NCBI RefSeq assembly: GCF_028462495.1
Contig: NZ_JAQOWX010000009.1
Coordinates: 1-64,000, forward strand
DNA from: Roseateles_E sp005503085
Lineage (GTDB): Bacteria > Pseudomonadota > Gammaproteobacteria > Burkholderiales > Burkholderiaceae_C
Reading direction: 5' to 3'
DNA length: 64,000 bases
Below the pieces are notes generated by a model. It did not search any database. It was not told where the DNA came from and saw nothing but the letters and a program-made list of their open reading frames with translations. A program made the position numbers and the translations under genes. Positions 25,070 to 34,401 of the stretch are shown here, piece by piece; the first letter of the stretch is position 1; every line of letters begins with the position of its first letter.

Positions 25070-27545
25070 CAGCCCCCCGGCCGGCGCGGGCCGCCGCTTC
25101 GGGCAACCTGCACCGGCCCAGCCCCGGTACTGGCGCCAGGTTCGCACGGAGAACCCCCTGGCCAGGTTCGTGCCGTTCTCGTCGATGCTCAGCCCCCACG
25201 ACGTGATCACGCGGGGTGGCGACTACCTGCGCGTCTGGCGCCTGGACGGGATTCCCTTCGAGTGCGCCGACGAGCACCTCGTCCAGGAGCGCCATGAGGC
25301 CCTGTGCAGCCTGCTGCGCAACCTCGCCGGTGGCCAGTGGGCCGTGTGGACCCACAGGCTCCACCGCCATGTGAGCGACCAGCTGGAACACCCGCCGGTA
25401 TCCGGCTTCGCCCGCGACCTGTCCCAGGCCTACCAGGCCCAGCTCGGCGAGCGCCCCATGATGAGCAATGAGCTCTACCTGACCCTGGTCTACCGCCCGG
25501 AGTCCTCGCGCGTGGGCCGGGCGCTGCGGTCAAGGCCCCGCTCGCGAGTCGCCATTGCCGAGGCCCAGTCGGACGCCCTGCGCGTGATGGAGGAGCGCAC
25601 AGCCCTGGTCGCACGGGTGCTGCAAGGCTTCGGCCCGCGCCTGCTGGGCGTCCGCCAGCAGGGCCAGCGGGCCTACGCCGAGGTGGCTGAGTTCCTGGGC
25701 TACCTGGTCAACGGCCGGCCCGACCCCGTGCCGCTGGCAACGGGGCCGTTGTACCGGACCCTGCCCAAGGTCCGCCTGTCCTTCGCGGGCGACAAGCTGG
25801 AGCTGCGATACGGCGACGAGCGCCGCTACGCGGCCCTGGTCGACATCAAGGAGTATGCCGACGCGGTCGAACCCGGCATCCTCGACTCGCTGCTCTACGA
25901 GGCCAGCGAGTTCATCGAGACCCAGTCCTTCTCCATCCTGCCGCGCCGTGAGGCCATGCGCGCGCTGGAACTGCAGCGGGACCAGCTGATCGCCAGCGAC
26001 GATGTCGTGGCCAGCCAGATCGCCGACATGGACGCGGCCCTGAACGAGCTCGGCGATGGCCAGTTCTGCATGGGCGAGTACCACTACAGCCTGGTGGTGT
26101 TCGGCCATGACGGGGCGGATGCCGGCCGGCATGCCGCGCAGGCCATCGGCGCGGTTGGCGAAGCCTCAAGCCTGCAGATGTCGCCGGTCGACCTGGTGGC
26201 CGACGCCGCCTGGTTCGCCCAGATGCCCGGCAATTGGAAATGGCGGCCGCGCGACGCCAAGCTCTCCTCGCGCGCCTTCGCGGCCCTGGCCAGCGGCCAC
26301 AACTTCGCCAGCGGCAAGCGCGAGGGCAATCCCTGGGGCCAGGCGCTGGCGCTGCTGCGCACGCCCTCCGGCCAGCCCTTCTACCTGAACCTGCATGCGA
26401 GCCCGGATGGCGAAGACTCGGCCGACAAGAAGCTGCCGGGCAACACGCTGATCATCGGATCGACAGGGGTGGGCAAGACCGCGCTGGAAATGTTCCTGCT
26501 GGTACTGACCCGCAAATGGCAGCCGGCACCGCGCCTGGTCCTGTTCGACCTCGACCGCGGCTGCGAGATCGCCATCCGGGCCCTGGGCGGCCGCTACTTC
26601 ACACTCGAAGCGGGCCAGCCCACCGGCTGCAATCCGCTTCAGCGCGAACCGACGCCGGCCCGTATCCAGTTCTGGGAACAGCTGGTGCGCACCTGCATCG
26701 CGACCACGCCCCTGCCCCTGCTGCCCGCTGATGAGCGCGCGATCGCCGATGCGGTCAAGGCGGTGGCGATGCTGCCGGCCCCCTTGCGCCGCTTCTCCAC
26801 GCTGCGGCAGAACCTGCCCAAGACGGGAGACAACAGCCTCTTCGAGCGGCTCGGACGCTGGTGCGAGGGCGGCGCACTGGGCTGGGTCTTCGACCAGGCC
26901 GGCGATCAACTGATCGGTCTGGACGAAGCGCCCATCATCGCCTTCGACACCACGGAGTTTCTGGACCTGCCCGAGGTGCGGACGCCGGTGATGATGGTCC
27001 TGCTCGAAGTCATGAAGGAGCGCATCGACGGCAGCCGGCTGATCTATGTGATCTCCGAGTTCTGGAAAGCCCTGGATCACGAGATCTTCAGCGACTTCGC
27101 CAAGCACAAGCAGAAGACCATCCGCAAGCAAAACGGCCTGGGCATCTTCGACACCCAGAGCCCGTCCGACGTGCTGAGCCATCCGATAGGCCGGACCATG
27201 GTCGAGCAGAGCGTGACCAAGATCTTCCTGGCCAACCCCCAGGCGCTGCGCGAGGAGTATGTCGAGGGCTTCGGCCTCACCAATGCCGAGTACGACATCG
27301 TGCGCAGCCTGGGCACGCACGGCAACCGCCGCTTCCTGATCAAGCAGGGTCATGCCAGCGCGATCTGTGAGCTGGACCTGACGGGTCTGGACGACTTCAT
27401 GGCCGTGCTGTCCGCGACCACAGACAACGTGGCCTTGCTCGATGAGATCCGCCAAAAACATGGTGACGATCCGTGTCAATGGCTTCCCGTCTTCATGCGG
27501 GAGGTTCAGCATCGTCGACTGAGATTTTCAGGGAGAACCGCATGA
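25053..27545 (+). CDS. virB4: VirB4 T4SS ATPase
   Basis: An 830-aa cytoplasmic ATPase that powers pilus assembly and transfer. Walker A is LIIGSTGVGKTALE (about residues 467-480). Downstream, RLIYVISEFWKALDHEIF occupies the Walker B place, and KTIRKQNGLGIFDTQSPSDV is the usual following motif. The Walker B Asp is Ser here (VISEF where VIDEF is expected). The ATG at 25053 follows GAGGAG and is inside the end of virB3. The frame is open further upstream, to 24987, but without a ribosome site. The stop overlaps the next ATG (ATGA). Confidence 0.93.
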   Translation: MLGMSSSPPAGAGRRFGQPAPAQPRYWRQVRTENPLARFVPFSSMLSPHDVITRGGDYLRVWRLDGIPFECADEHLVQERHEALCSLLRNLAGGQWAVWTHRLHRHVSDQLEHPPVSGFARDLSQAYQAQLGERPMMSNELYLTLVYRPESSRVGRALRSRPRSRVAIAEAQSDALRVMEERTALVARVLQGFGPRLLGVRQQGQRAYAEVAEFLGYLVNGRPDPVPLATGPLYRTLPKVRLSFAGDKLELRYGDERRYAALVDIKEYADAVEPGILDSLLYEASEFIETQSFSILPRREAMRALELQRDQLIASDDVVASQIADMDAALNELGDGQFCMGEYHYSLVVFGHDGADAGRHAAQAIGAVGEASSLQMSPVDLVADAAWFAQMPGNWKWRPRDAKLSSRAFAALASGHNFASGKREGNPWGQALALLRTPSGQPFYLNLHASPDGEDSADKKLPGNTLIIGSTGVGKTALEMFLLVLTRKWQPAPRLVLFDLDRGCEIAIRALGGRYFTLEAGQPTGCNPLQREPTPARIQFWEQLVRTCIATTPLPLLPADERAIADAVKAVAMLPAPLRRFSTLRQNLPKTGDNSLFERLGRWCEGGALGWVFDQAGDQLIGLDEAPIIAFDTTEFLDLPEVRTPVMMVLLEVMKERIDGSRLIYVISEFWKALDHEIFSDFAKHKQKTIRKQNGLGIFDTQSPSDVLSHPIGRTMVEQSVTKIFLANPQALREEYVEGFGLTNAEYDIVRSLGTHGNRRFLIKQGHASAICELDLTGLDDFMAVLSATTDNVALLDEIRQKHGDDPCQWLPVFMREVQHRRLRFSGRTA

Positions 27546-27952
27546 AGACATCGTTGCAGCTCGCCGTGCTCAGCTCGCTCGCGTTCGGCACCGCCGCCGC
27601 CTGCTCCGCCCCTTTCGTCAAAGGCAATGAAGCCGTGACGGTCGCGCCCGACGGCAGCACTCGTGTCGAGACACCGCCGCTGCCGAAGGCGTCGCTGGGC
27701 AAGCCCTGTCCCGCGACAAAGCCTGGATGCACGCCCAGCGGCTGGCGGATGGTGGAGACAAAGGACGGCATCCGCGAGTGCACCGAGTTCTACGCCCGGC
27801 CGGGCACCTGCCGTGCGTCGACATTCGGCCAGGAGAAGCGCCCCCGCCAATGGATCGTCAAGTTCAAGGGCGATTGGCTGCAGTGCGAGCGGCCCGACCT
27901 CGGCAGCCGCTGCGTCAGCATCAAGGCGCTGCCGAATCTTGTGGTTCAGTGA
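27542..27952 (+). CDS. small exported protein between virB4 and virB6
   Basis: A 136-aa protein. It has an N-terminal signal sequence (MKTSLQLAVLSSLAFGTAAAC) with Cys21 in a weak lipobox, so it may be a lipoprotein. The rest has six more cysteines (KPCPATKPGC, RECTEF, GTCR, QCERP, RCVS) that could form disulphides in the periplasm. I do not recognise a family. The place in the operon, where some systems carry an entry-exclusion or VirB7-like lipoprotein, suggests an envelope role. Its ATG overlaps the virB4 stop. Confidence 0.7.
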   Translation: MKTSLQLAVLSSLAFGTAAACSAPFVKGNEAVTVAPDGSTRVETPPLPKASLGKPCPATKPGCTPSGWRMVETKDGIRECTEFYARPGTCRASTFGQEKRPRQWIVKFKGDWLQCERPDLGSRCVSIKALPNLVVQ

Positions 27953-27964
27953 GGAGCAAACATC

Positions 27965-29020
27965 ATGTTCGCCTGGGTCGGATCTCAGCTTGACAGCGTG
28001 TTGAACACGTATGTCGTCGGCGTCATCGCTACGCTGATAAGCGCGATCACGCCGCTCGCGCTGACCGCCATGACGCTCTGGGTCCTGCTGTTCGGCTGGG
28101 CAGTCTTGCGCGGCGAGGCCTCAGAGACTGTGCCGATCTTCGTCTGGAAAGTGGTCAAGATCGGTCTGGTGCTGGCCTTCGCCCTCCAGTCCGGCAATTA
28201 CATCAGCCATGTGGTTGAAGTCGCCAATGCCTTGGCGACCGGCGTTGCGGCCACATTCCTCCCCGCTTCAGCGGATCCGACCACAGTCGCCACGCCCTAC
28301 GCGCTGCTTGATGCATTCAATGAGAGAGCCAGCCAGCTCGTCCTCGACCTGATGAAGGAGGCCGGCATCACGCGGCTCGACCTGGTCTTCGCCGCCGTCG
28401 TCACCGCCTTCGGCAATGTCATCTTCCTTTGCCTGGCGCTCTTCGTCGTCACGCTCGCCAAGGCCTTCCTGAGCTTCACGCTGGCGGTTGGCCCCTTGTT
28501 CATCCTCTGCCTGGCCTGGCGCCCGACCGCCCGCTTCTTCGACAGCTGGCTGTCGGCGCTACTCAACTCAGTGGTGCTTGCCTGGTTCGCATTCTTCGCC
28601 CTGGGGCTCAGCGCCTACATCGGCGACGCCATCGTGCTGGCCATTCAGTCCCAAGGCGGCTTCCTCGGGCCCCAGCTCAACGTCGTCGCCGAGTCGCTGA
28701 AGTACTGCATCGTGATGATCCTGATGGCCATCGTCTGCTTCCAGGCGCCGGGCCTCGCGTCCGCCCTCACCGGTGGGGCGGCCGTGCAGCAAGGCGTCCA
28801 GATGATCCAGAACGTCATGATGGTTTCCAGGCTGGGCGCGACAGCGGGTCGTAGCGGCACCGCCGCCAGCGCCCAGGGCGGCGTCATCCGGGCCGGAACC
28901 GGCCTGCCCTATGCACTGGGGCGAGCGGCAGGCAGCGCCGCCTCATACGCACGCACCGGCAGAACTCCGCCGCCCATCACCCCAGCCTACCGACGCGCCG
29001 CTATGCGCGGCCTGGCCTGA
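27965..29020 (+). CDS. virB6: VirB6/TrbL-type polytopic membrane protein
   Basis: A 351-aa protein with at least five hydrophobic spans (for example GVIATLISAITPLALTAMTL, LALFVVTLAKAFLSFTL, YCIVMILMAIVCFQAPGLAS). The order and the C-terminal GLASALTGGAAVQQG segment are those of VirB6, the inner-membrane channel component. The tail after residue 290 is Gly/Ala/Arg rich and cytoplasmic. It starts 12 bp after the preceding gene. Confidence 0.87.
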   Translation: MFAWVGSQLDSVLNTYVVGVIATLISAITPLALTAMTLWVLLFGWAVLRGEASETVPIFVWKVVKIGLVLAFALQSGNYISHVVEVANALATGVAATFLPASADPTTVATPYALLDAFNERASQLVLDLMKEAGITRLDLVFAAVVTAFGNVIFLCLALFVVTLAKAFLSFTLAVGPLFILCLAWRPTARFFDSWLSALLNSVVLAWFAFFALGLSAYIGDAIVLAIQSQGGFLGPQLNVVAESLKYCIVMILMAIVCFQAPGLASALTGGAAVQQGVQMIQNVMMVSRLGATAGRSGTAASAQGGVIRAGTGLPYALGRAAGSAASYARTGRTPPPITPAYRRAAMRGLA

Positions 29021-29070
29021 CAAGGCCAAGCCAGGAACGGCCCCGAACTGCCACACCAGGGAGCATCGCC

Positions 29071-29787
29071 ATGATCATCATTCGCCTCCGGCTCGCATCC
29101 TTCTTCTGCGCGCTCGCGATCACCGTGACCGCCTTCAGCCCAGGCACGGCCAAGGCCCAGGGCATCCCGGTCATCGATGCCGCCAACCTGGCCCAGACCA
29201 TTCAGCAGGTGATGAACGACATCACGGCGATCAACAACCAGGTCCAGCAGATCGTCCACCTGCAAAGCCAGCTCAACAGCATCATCGGCTCTCGCAATCT
29301 CGGCGCCGTCTTCGACAGCCCGCTGCTGCGCAACTACGTGCCCGCCGAGGCCTACACCCTGATCAACGCAGTCAACACCTCGGGCTACGCAGGGCTGAGC
29401 GGCACCGCCAAGGCGCTGCGCGACCAAGGTCTGATCTACAACTGCGCGGACCTTGGCGGCGACGAGCGGATCCGCTGCCAGGCCAGCCTGGCCCAGCCCT
29501 ACCAGCAAAAAGGCATGCTCCAGGATGCGATGCGCACGGCGACAGGTCGCCTCAACCAGATCCAGTCCCTGATGCAGCAGATCAATGCCACGACCGACCA
29601 GAAGGCCGTGCTGGAGATCCAGGCTCGCATCGGCGCCGAGAACGCCCTGCTCGCCCACGAGGTCTCCCAAGTGCAGATGCTGCAAGGCATGTCGGACAGC
29701 GAGGAGAGGATCGCGCGCTCGCGCGACCGAGAGCGCCAGTACCAGATGCTCAATCGCACCGGCAAGGTCGCCGACTTCCTGCCCTGA
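29071..29787 (+). CDS. virB5: VirB5-like minor pilin
   Basis: A 238-aa periplasmic protein. A signal peptide ends at about residue 29 (PGTAKAQ). It is followed by the family's long helical region (IPVIDAANLAQTIQQVMND, QVQQIVHLQSQLNSI) and a second helical hairpin near the C-terminus. VirB5 sits at the tip of the pilus. It follows virB6 here, whereas in the Agrobacterium order virB5 precedes virB6. Confidence 0.85.
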   Translation: MIIIRLRLASFFCALAITVTAFSPGTAKAQGIPVIDAANLAQTIQQVMNDITAINNQVQQIVHLQSQLNSIIGSRNLGAVFDSPLLRNYVPAEAYTLINAVNTSGYAGLSGTAKALRDQGLIYNCADLGGDERIRCQASLAQPYQQKGMLQDAMRTATGRLNQIQSLMQQINATTDQKAVLEIQARIGAENALLAHEVSQVQMLQGMSDSEERIARSRDRERQYQMLNRTGKVADFLP

Positions 29788-29889
29788 TCGGCACCCCTGA
29801 CACCCCATCCTCACACGCGCTGAAGCTCGCCACCAGCGCCAGCACCTGATCGCGCCGCCCGGCGCACCACCGAATCAAGAGGTCACGCC

Positions 29890-30690
29890 ATGAGTGCAAT
29901 CCTGATGCCAGGAGAGGCCGCCGCATTGCCAGATCCCATGCCATATGCCGTCCCGAAGGCCAACGCCGCCTGTGCCAGCGCGCGCGACAGCGATCCATCG
30001 GACGCAGCGCTGGGCCACAACGCCGCCTGGGAGATCGATCGGGTCGAGATGCTCGAGCACTCCGAGCAGCGCGCCTGGCGCGCCGCCTGGACCGGCTTGA
30101 GTCTCGCCGCGGTGGGCGTTGCCACAGTCCTCGTACAAAGCCCTCTGCGCGAACTCGTGCCCATCCCCATCGTGGTGGACCGCCTCACCGGCGAGACCAC
30201 GATACAGCAGCGCCTTAGCGTCGAGTCCGTCCCGGCGCTGGAAGCCCTCGACAAGCACAACCTGGCCACCTTTGTGCGGGCCCGCGAGGGCTACAGCTGG
30301 ATGTTCCTGCAGCGCGACTTCGACCAGGTCGCCCGCACGGCGACGCCGGCCGTCTTCGCCGACTACAACCGCCAGTTCGAGGGCGACACCGCCTTGCAAA
30401 GAAGGATCGGGGCGACCGAAGACTGGCAGGTCCACATCGTGAGCGTGCGGCTCTCGCCGACGGGTCGCAGCGACAACCGCGGAGAAGCGACGGTCACCTA
30501 CGACAAGACCGTCAGGATGACGGACCGCAACCTGCCCGAGGTGAGCACACGCCATATCGCCAGCGTCGTGTTCAAGTACCAGCCCAAGGCCCTGGCCAAG
30601 GAGAAAGACCGCCTCGAAAACCCCTTCGGGTTCGTCGTCACCGCCTACCGCTCGGATCCAGAGATCAACACCGCCGGGGGGCGGCCATGA
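29890..30690 (+). CDS. virB8: VirB8 assembly-factor protein
   Basis: A 266-aa bitopic protein. The N-terminal 65 residues are cytoplasmic; a transmembrane helix spans about 66-82 (AWTGLSLAAVGVATVLV). The periplasmic NTF2-like domain carries LRELVPIPIVVDRLTGET and ends TAYRSDPEI. VirB8 nucleates the inner-membrane complex and contacts VirB9 and VirB10. There are 102 bp of spacer before it, the largest gap within the virB block. Its stop overlaps the virB9 start (ATGA). Confidence 0.9.
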   Translation: MSAILMPGEAAALPDPMPYAVPKANAACASARDSDPSDAALGHNAAWEIDRVEMLEHSEQRAWRAAWTGLSLAAVGVATVLVQSPLRELVPIPIVVDRLTGETTIQQRLSVESVPALEALDKHNLATFVRAREGYSWMFLQRDFDQVARTATPAVFADYNRQFEGDTALQRRIGATEDWQVHIVSVRLSPTGRSDNRGEATVTYDKTVRMTDRNLPEVSTRHIASVVFKYQPKALAKEKDRLENPFGFVVTAYRSDPEINTAGGRP

Positions 30691-31694
30691 ATGCGCCCCA
30701 TCGAGCGATGAGCCGCACGGCGGTGCTCGGCACGCTGATCGCAGGCCTGCTGCTGGACGCCGGACCGGCAACGGCCGGCAGCACGCCAGCCGCAGGCGCT
30801 GACCCGCGCCTGCGTGAGATCAGCTATGACCCGCACCGCGTCGTGACGGTGCCCGTCAGGCGAGGCCAGGTCACGCTTGTGCTGCTCGATGCGGACGAGT
30901 CCATCACGGAGCTCGCCGCCGGCCTGGGCGGCGACTGCTCGAAGGCGGACTCGGCCTGGTGCATCGCGGCGCAGCCCGGCGGGCGCACGGTCTTCATCAA
31001 GCCCAAGAGCACCGCTACAGCGGCCAACAACCTGGCGATCGTCACCAGCCGGCGTATCCACAACCTGCGGTTCCAGGTGCTTCCCGACGACGATCCCAGG
31101 CCGGCGCTGTACCGCCTTATCGTCAAGGCACCGCCTGTTGGCCCAGCACCAGCCCCGCGCGACCGCGAGCCGAATCGCATGAGCTCGGCCGAACGTGCCC
31201 TCCTGGCGCTCCGCGCCATCGAGGCCAGTCTTCAAGCGCCAGCGCCGCGACCGTCCTCCCCGGCGCAGCTGGTCTCCGAACGCCTGCAGGCGAAGCCGGC
31301 CGTCGTGAACACGCAGTACTCCCTGGCCGAAGGCGAGCACTCCCAGGACATCGTGCCGACGCTGGTGTTCGACGACGGGCGCTTCACCTACCTGCGACTC
31401 CCGGGCAACCGGGAGATGCCAGCGGTGTTCCAGGTCCTCGGCGACGGCAGCGAAGCCCTGGTCAATGCCCGCATGGAGGACGACCTGCTGGTCGTGGACC
31501 GCGTCAGCCGGCGCCTGGTCCTGCGCGCCGGCACGGCTGTGGTCGGCTTGTGGAACGAAGCCTTCGACCTCGACGGCATCCCGCCCGAGCAGGGCACCAC
31601 CGTTGCGGGCATCCGTCGCGCGCTGAAAGCCACCTCCGGGGCCCCAGCCGCGCCTGCAGCCCCACCGTCCAGACTTGCCGGAGCTGCACCATGA
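30687..31694 (+). CDS. virB9: VirB9 outer-membrane core complex protein
   Basis: A 335-aa exported protein. The signal peptide ends at about residue 31 (GPATAG). The N-terminal domain contains DPRLREISYDPHRVVTVPVR; the C-terminal domain contains NTQYSLAEGEHSQDIVPTLV, and FDDGRFTYLRLPGNREMPAV is the strongest family motif. VirB9 forms the periplasmic/outer-membrane ring with VirB7 and VirB10. No separate virB7 is visible. Its start and stop both overlap neighbours by 4 bp. Confidence 0.92.
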   Translation: MNAPHRAMSRTAVLGTLIAGLLLDAGPATAGSTPAAGADPRLREISYDPHRVVTVPVRRGQVTLVLLDADESITELAAGLGGDCSKADSAWCIAAQPGGRTVFIKPKSTATAANNLAIVTSRRIHNLRFQVLPDDDPRPALYRLIVKAPPVGPAPAPRDREPNRMSSAERALLALRAIEASLQAPAPRPSSPAQLVSERLQAKPAVVNTQYSLAEGEHSQDIVPTLVFDDGRFTYLRLPGNREMPAVFQVLGDGSEALVNARMEDDLLVVDRVSRRLVLRAGTAVVGLWNEAFDLDGIPPEQGTTVAGIRRALKATSGAPAAPAAPPSRLAGAAP

Positions 31695-33259
31695 ACACCG
31701 CATCTACACGCCCCAGCGACATGGACCGGCCAGGCAAGATGGGCGGATCGGTGGTTCCCGCCTCACCCGAGGACAGGGACAGCGTATCGGAAAGCCGGGC
31801 AAGCGCTGGCGCAAAGCCAGGAGCCCAGACTGACGACCAGGCGCGAATCCCGGACGTGTCGGCCCCTCGGCATCCGCCCATCTCCTGGAAGAGCGTGATA
31901 GCGGTGCTCCTGCTCGCTGGCACCCTGGCCACCATCACGGTGACCGCCCTTCAACGCTGGTCATCAAGCTGGTCCAGCACGGCGGCTGACGACAGCAAAA
32001 CCGGCCGCGACAGGCCGGCCGCAGCCAGCGCCGAGCCCCGCAAGCTTGATCTCACGGGTGCGGCAGCGCTCAGCAGCCCGCATCAGACGACCAAGCAGGC
32101 GAGCGCTGGCCCGGCCGCTGGATCGCCACACCGGATTCCCGCGCTGGTGCCGACTGACGCGGAGTTGTCCGAGCCCATCGGTGTGCGGCGGACGGGCGCT
32201 GCCCCACAGCCAGGCGCTGGCACTGGGCGCCCCGAGGATGCACCCGTGATGCTGGTGACCGCAAAACCCGGCCTGGCCGCTTCACGGGTGGCGAGCCCCC
32301 TGCCCAACGAGTCTTCAGCAGGACACCTATTGGACGCGCGGGGCGGCGGTCCCGGCACCGAGGCGGGCGATCGCATGCTCGCGACGGAGCGCAATCTCCA
32401 GGACTATCAGCGGCGCCTCCAAGGCCTGCTCGACCAGCTGACCCAGGCGAGCGATCTGGCGCGCGGTCAAGATCTGGCACAGGGTGCGACGCAGCCTGGA
32501 GCGCCGAGCCTGAGCGCTCCCACCTACCTTGCGCCCGACCATTCAGCTGCTGGCGCATACCCTGGTTCCCAGGCCCATGGCCAGGCCCCTGATGGCCAGC
32601 TTGCAGCGGCGCTGCTCGGCGGCATCTTGCCCCGCTCGGCGACACCGAAGGCGATGGCGGCCATGCTCGGCAATCGCAGCCTGACCCTGCCCAAGGGGAC
32701 CTCCTTCAGCTGCGCGCTCAAGACGCGGATCGTCAGCGCAAGCGCCGGCCTGGTCAGCTGCATGGTCCAGCGCAATGTTTACGGTGACGATGGCCGCGTG
32801 CTGCTGATCGAGCGGGGCTCCCATCTCGACGGCGAGTACCGGGTCACCACGGTGCGCCCCGGCACCGTGCGCATTCCTGTGCTGTGGACGCGCGTGCGCA
32901 CGCCGCTGGGCGTGACCGTGGACATCGACTCCCCGGCCACCGGCCAGCTCGGCGAGTCGGGCATCGACGGTCATGTCGACAATCGCTGGTCCGAGCGCAT
33001 CGGCGCGGCCATGCTGCTGTCCCTGATCGACGACTCGGTCCAGCTGATCGCGAGCAAGCAGTCCGAGGAACACCGCAGCGGCACGGTGGTGCTGTCTTCG
33101 ACCACCTCGAACACCTCGAAGCTCGCTGAGAAGGTGCTCGACAGCACGATCAACATCCCGCCGACGATCTACCGCAACCAAGGCAGCATCGCCGCCATCC
33201 ACGTGGCCCGCGACATCGACTTCTCGGGGGTCTACGAACTGCAGCCGAGCGCACCATGA
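31691..33259 (+). CDS. virB10: VirB10/TrbI-type channel protein
   Basis: A 522-aa protein. It has a cytoplasmic N-terminus, one transmembrane helix at about 66-86 (WKSVIAVLLLAGTLATITV), a long Pro/Ala/Gly-rich periplasmic linker, and the C-terminal beta-barrel domain from about residue 300. The barrel includes LTLPKGTSFSCALKTRI, RVLLIERGSHLDGEYRV and GVTVDIDSPATGQLGESG. VirB10 spans both membranes and gates the pore. Although the frame is open upstream to 30959, the ATG at 31691 overlaps the virB9 stop and gives the family N-terminus. Confidence 0.92.
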   Translation: MNTASTRPSDMDRPGKMGGSVVPASPEDRDSVSESRASAGAKPGAQTDDQARIPDVSAPRHPPISWKSVIAVLLLAGTLATITVTALQRWSSSWSSTAADDSKTGRDRPAAASAEPRKLDLTGAAALSSPHQTTKQASAGPAAGSPHRIPALVPTDAELSEPIGVRRTGAAPQPGAGTGRPEDAPVMLVTAKPGLAASRVASPLPNESSAGHLLDARGGGPGTEAGDRMLATERNLQDYQRRLQGLLDQLTQASDLARGQDLAQGATQPGAPSLSAPTYLAPDHSAAGAYPGSQAHGQAPDGQLAAALLGGILPRSATPKAMAAMLGNRSLTLPKGTSFSCALKTRIVSASAGLVSCMVQRNVYGDDGRVLLIERGSHLDGEYRVTTVRPGTVRIPVLWTRVRTPLGVTVDIDSPATGQLGESGIDGHVDNRWSERIGAAMLLSLIDDSVQLIASKQSEEHRSGTVVLSSTTSNTSKLAEKVLDSTINIPPTIYRNQGSIAAIHVARDIDFSGVYELQPSAP

Positions 33260-34401
33260 GCACGCTGCCGGCACATCCTGCCCCCGCTGATGCGGTGACG
33301 GCGCCCCGAGCAAGCCCCTTTGCGGACAACTCTGCCGTCGCCGCAAGCCCCGACGCCGCCTGGGCCGGCGATGCCACCTCGGTGATCGAGTTCCTGCGCC
33401 CGCTGCGCGCCCTGCTGGACGAGCCGGGCGTGCTGGAGGTCTGCGTCAACGCGCCGGGCTGGGCCATGGTCGAGGACGGGGCGGGCTGGCGGCGCTGCGA
33501 GCTGCCGACGCTGAGCCTGGAACGCTGCCTGTCGCTGGCCATGGCCGTGGCCACCTACACCGACCAGCAGGTCTCCCAGGAGCACCCGCTATTGGCCGCC
33601 ACGCTGCCCAGCGGCGAGCGCATCCAGTTCGTGATCCCGCCGGCCGTCACGCGTGGCACGGTGTCGATCACGATGCGACGGCCCTCCACGCTGCTGCGGC
33701 CGCTGCCGGCGCTGGCCATCGATGGCCTGTTCGACCGTCTGGGCTGCGGCGCGAGGCCTAAGGCCTCTCAGCCCTATGAGCGGGAACTGCAGTCGCTGCT
33801 GCAGGCCGGGCGCCTGGTCGAGTTCCTGCAGCTGGCGGTGCGCCAGCGCCAGACCATCGTGGTCAGTGGCAAGACCGGTTCGGGCAAGACCACCTTCCTG
33901 AAGGCCTTGATTGAGGAAGTGCCCGTGCAGGAACGGCTGATCACGATCGAGGACACGGCCGAGCTGCCCATGCCCCACCACCCCAACACCGTGCATCTGT
34001 TCTACAGCAAAGGTAGCCAGGGCGTGGCACGGGTCAGCGCCAAGTCCCTGCTGGAAGCCTGCCTGCGCATGCGGCCCGACCGCATCCTCCTGGCCGAGCT
34101 CCGCGGCGAGGAGTGCTTTGATTTTGTTCGGCTGGCCGCATCGGCCCATCCGGGCTTCACCAGCGTGCATGCCGGCAGCTGTGCCCTGGCCATCGAGCAG
34201 ATGGCCCTGATGATCCGCGAGTCCAATGGGGGCGGTGGCGGCATGACCCTGGACGAGATCAGGCACCTGCTGCGTCAGGTGGTCGATGTGGTCGTTCAGT
34301 TCGACCGTGACGAACGGGGGCGATTCGTCTCCGAGATCAGCTATGAACCCCGGACGCGACGCATCGAGCTCGCGCCCGCCAATGGGGAGCTGTTCCCATG
34401 A
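33256..34401 (+). CDS. virB11: VirB11 hexameric traffic ATPase
   Basis: A 381-aa ATPase. Walker A is VVSGKTGSGKTTFLKAL (about 202-218). The Asp box is RLITIEDTAELPMPHHPN. Walker B with its catalytic Glu is RMRPDRILLAELRGEECFDF, and the His box is GFTSVHAGS. It switches the machine between pilus making and substrate transfer. All motifs are intact. It overlaps virB10 and virD4 by 4 bp each. Confidence 0.94.
   Translation: MSTLPAHPAPADAVTAPRASPFADNSAVAASPDAAWAGDATSVIEFLRPLRALLDEPGVLEVCVNAPGWAMVEDGAGWRRCELPTLSLERCLSLAMAVATYTDQQVSQEHPLLAATLPSGERIQFVIPPAVTRGTVSITMRRPSTLLRPLPALAIDGLFDRLGCGARPKASQPYERELQSLLQAGRLVEFLQLAVRQRQTIVVSGKTGSGKTTFLKALIEEVPVQERLITIEDTAELPMPHHPNTVHLFYSKGSQGVARVSAKSLLEACLRMRPDRILLAELRGEECFDFVRLAASAHPGFTSVHAGSCALAIEQMALMIRESNGGGGGMTLDEIRHLLRQVVDVVVQFDRDERGRFVSEISYEPRTRRIELAPANGELFP

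Noticed and set aside
30959..31690. Upstream extension of the VirB10 frame into virB9
   Set aside because: The frame is open but its sequence there is Arg/Pro-rich shadow of virB9; the ATG overlapping the virB9 stop gives the family N-terminus.
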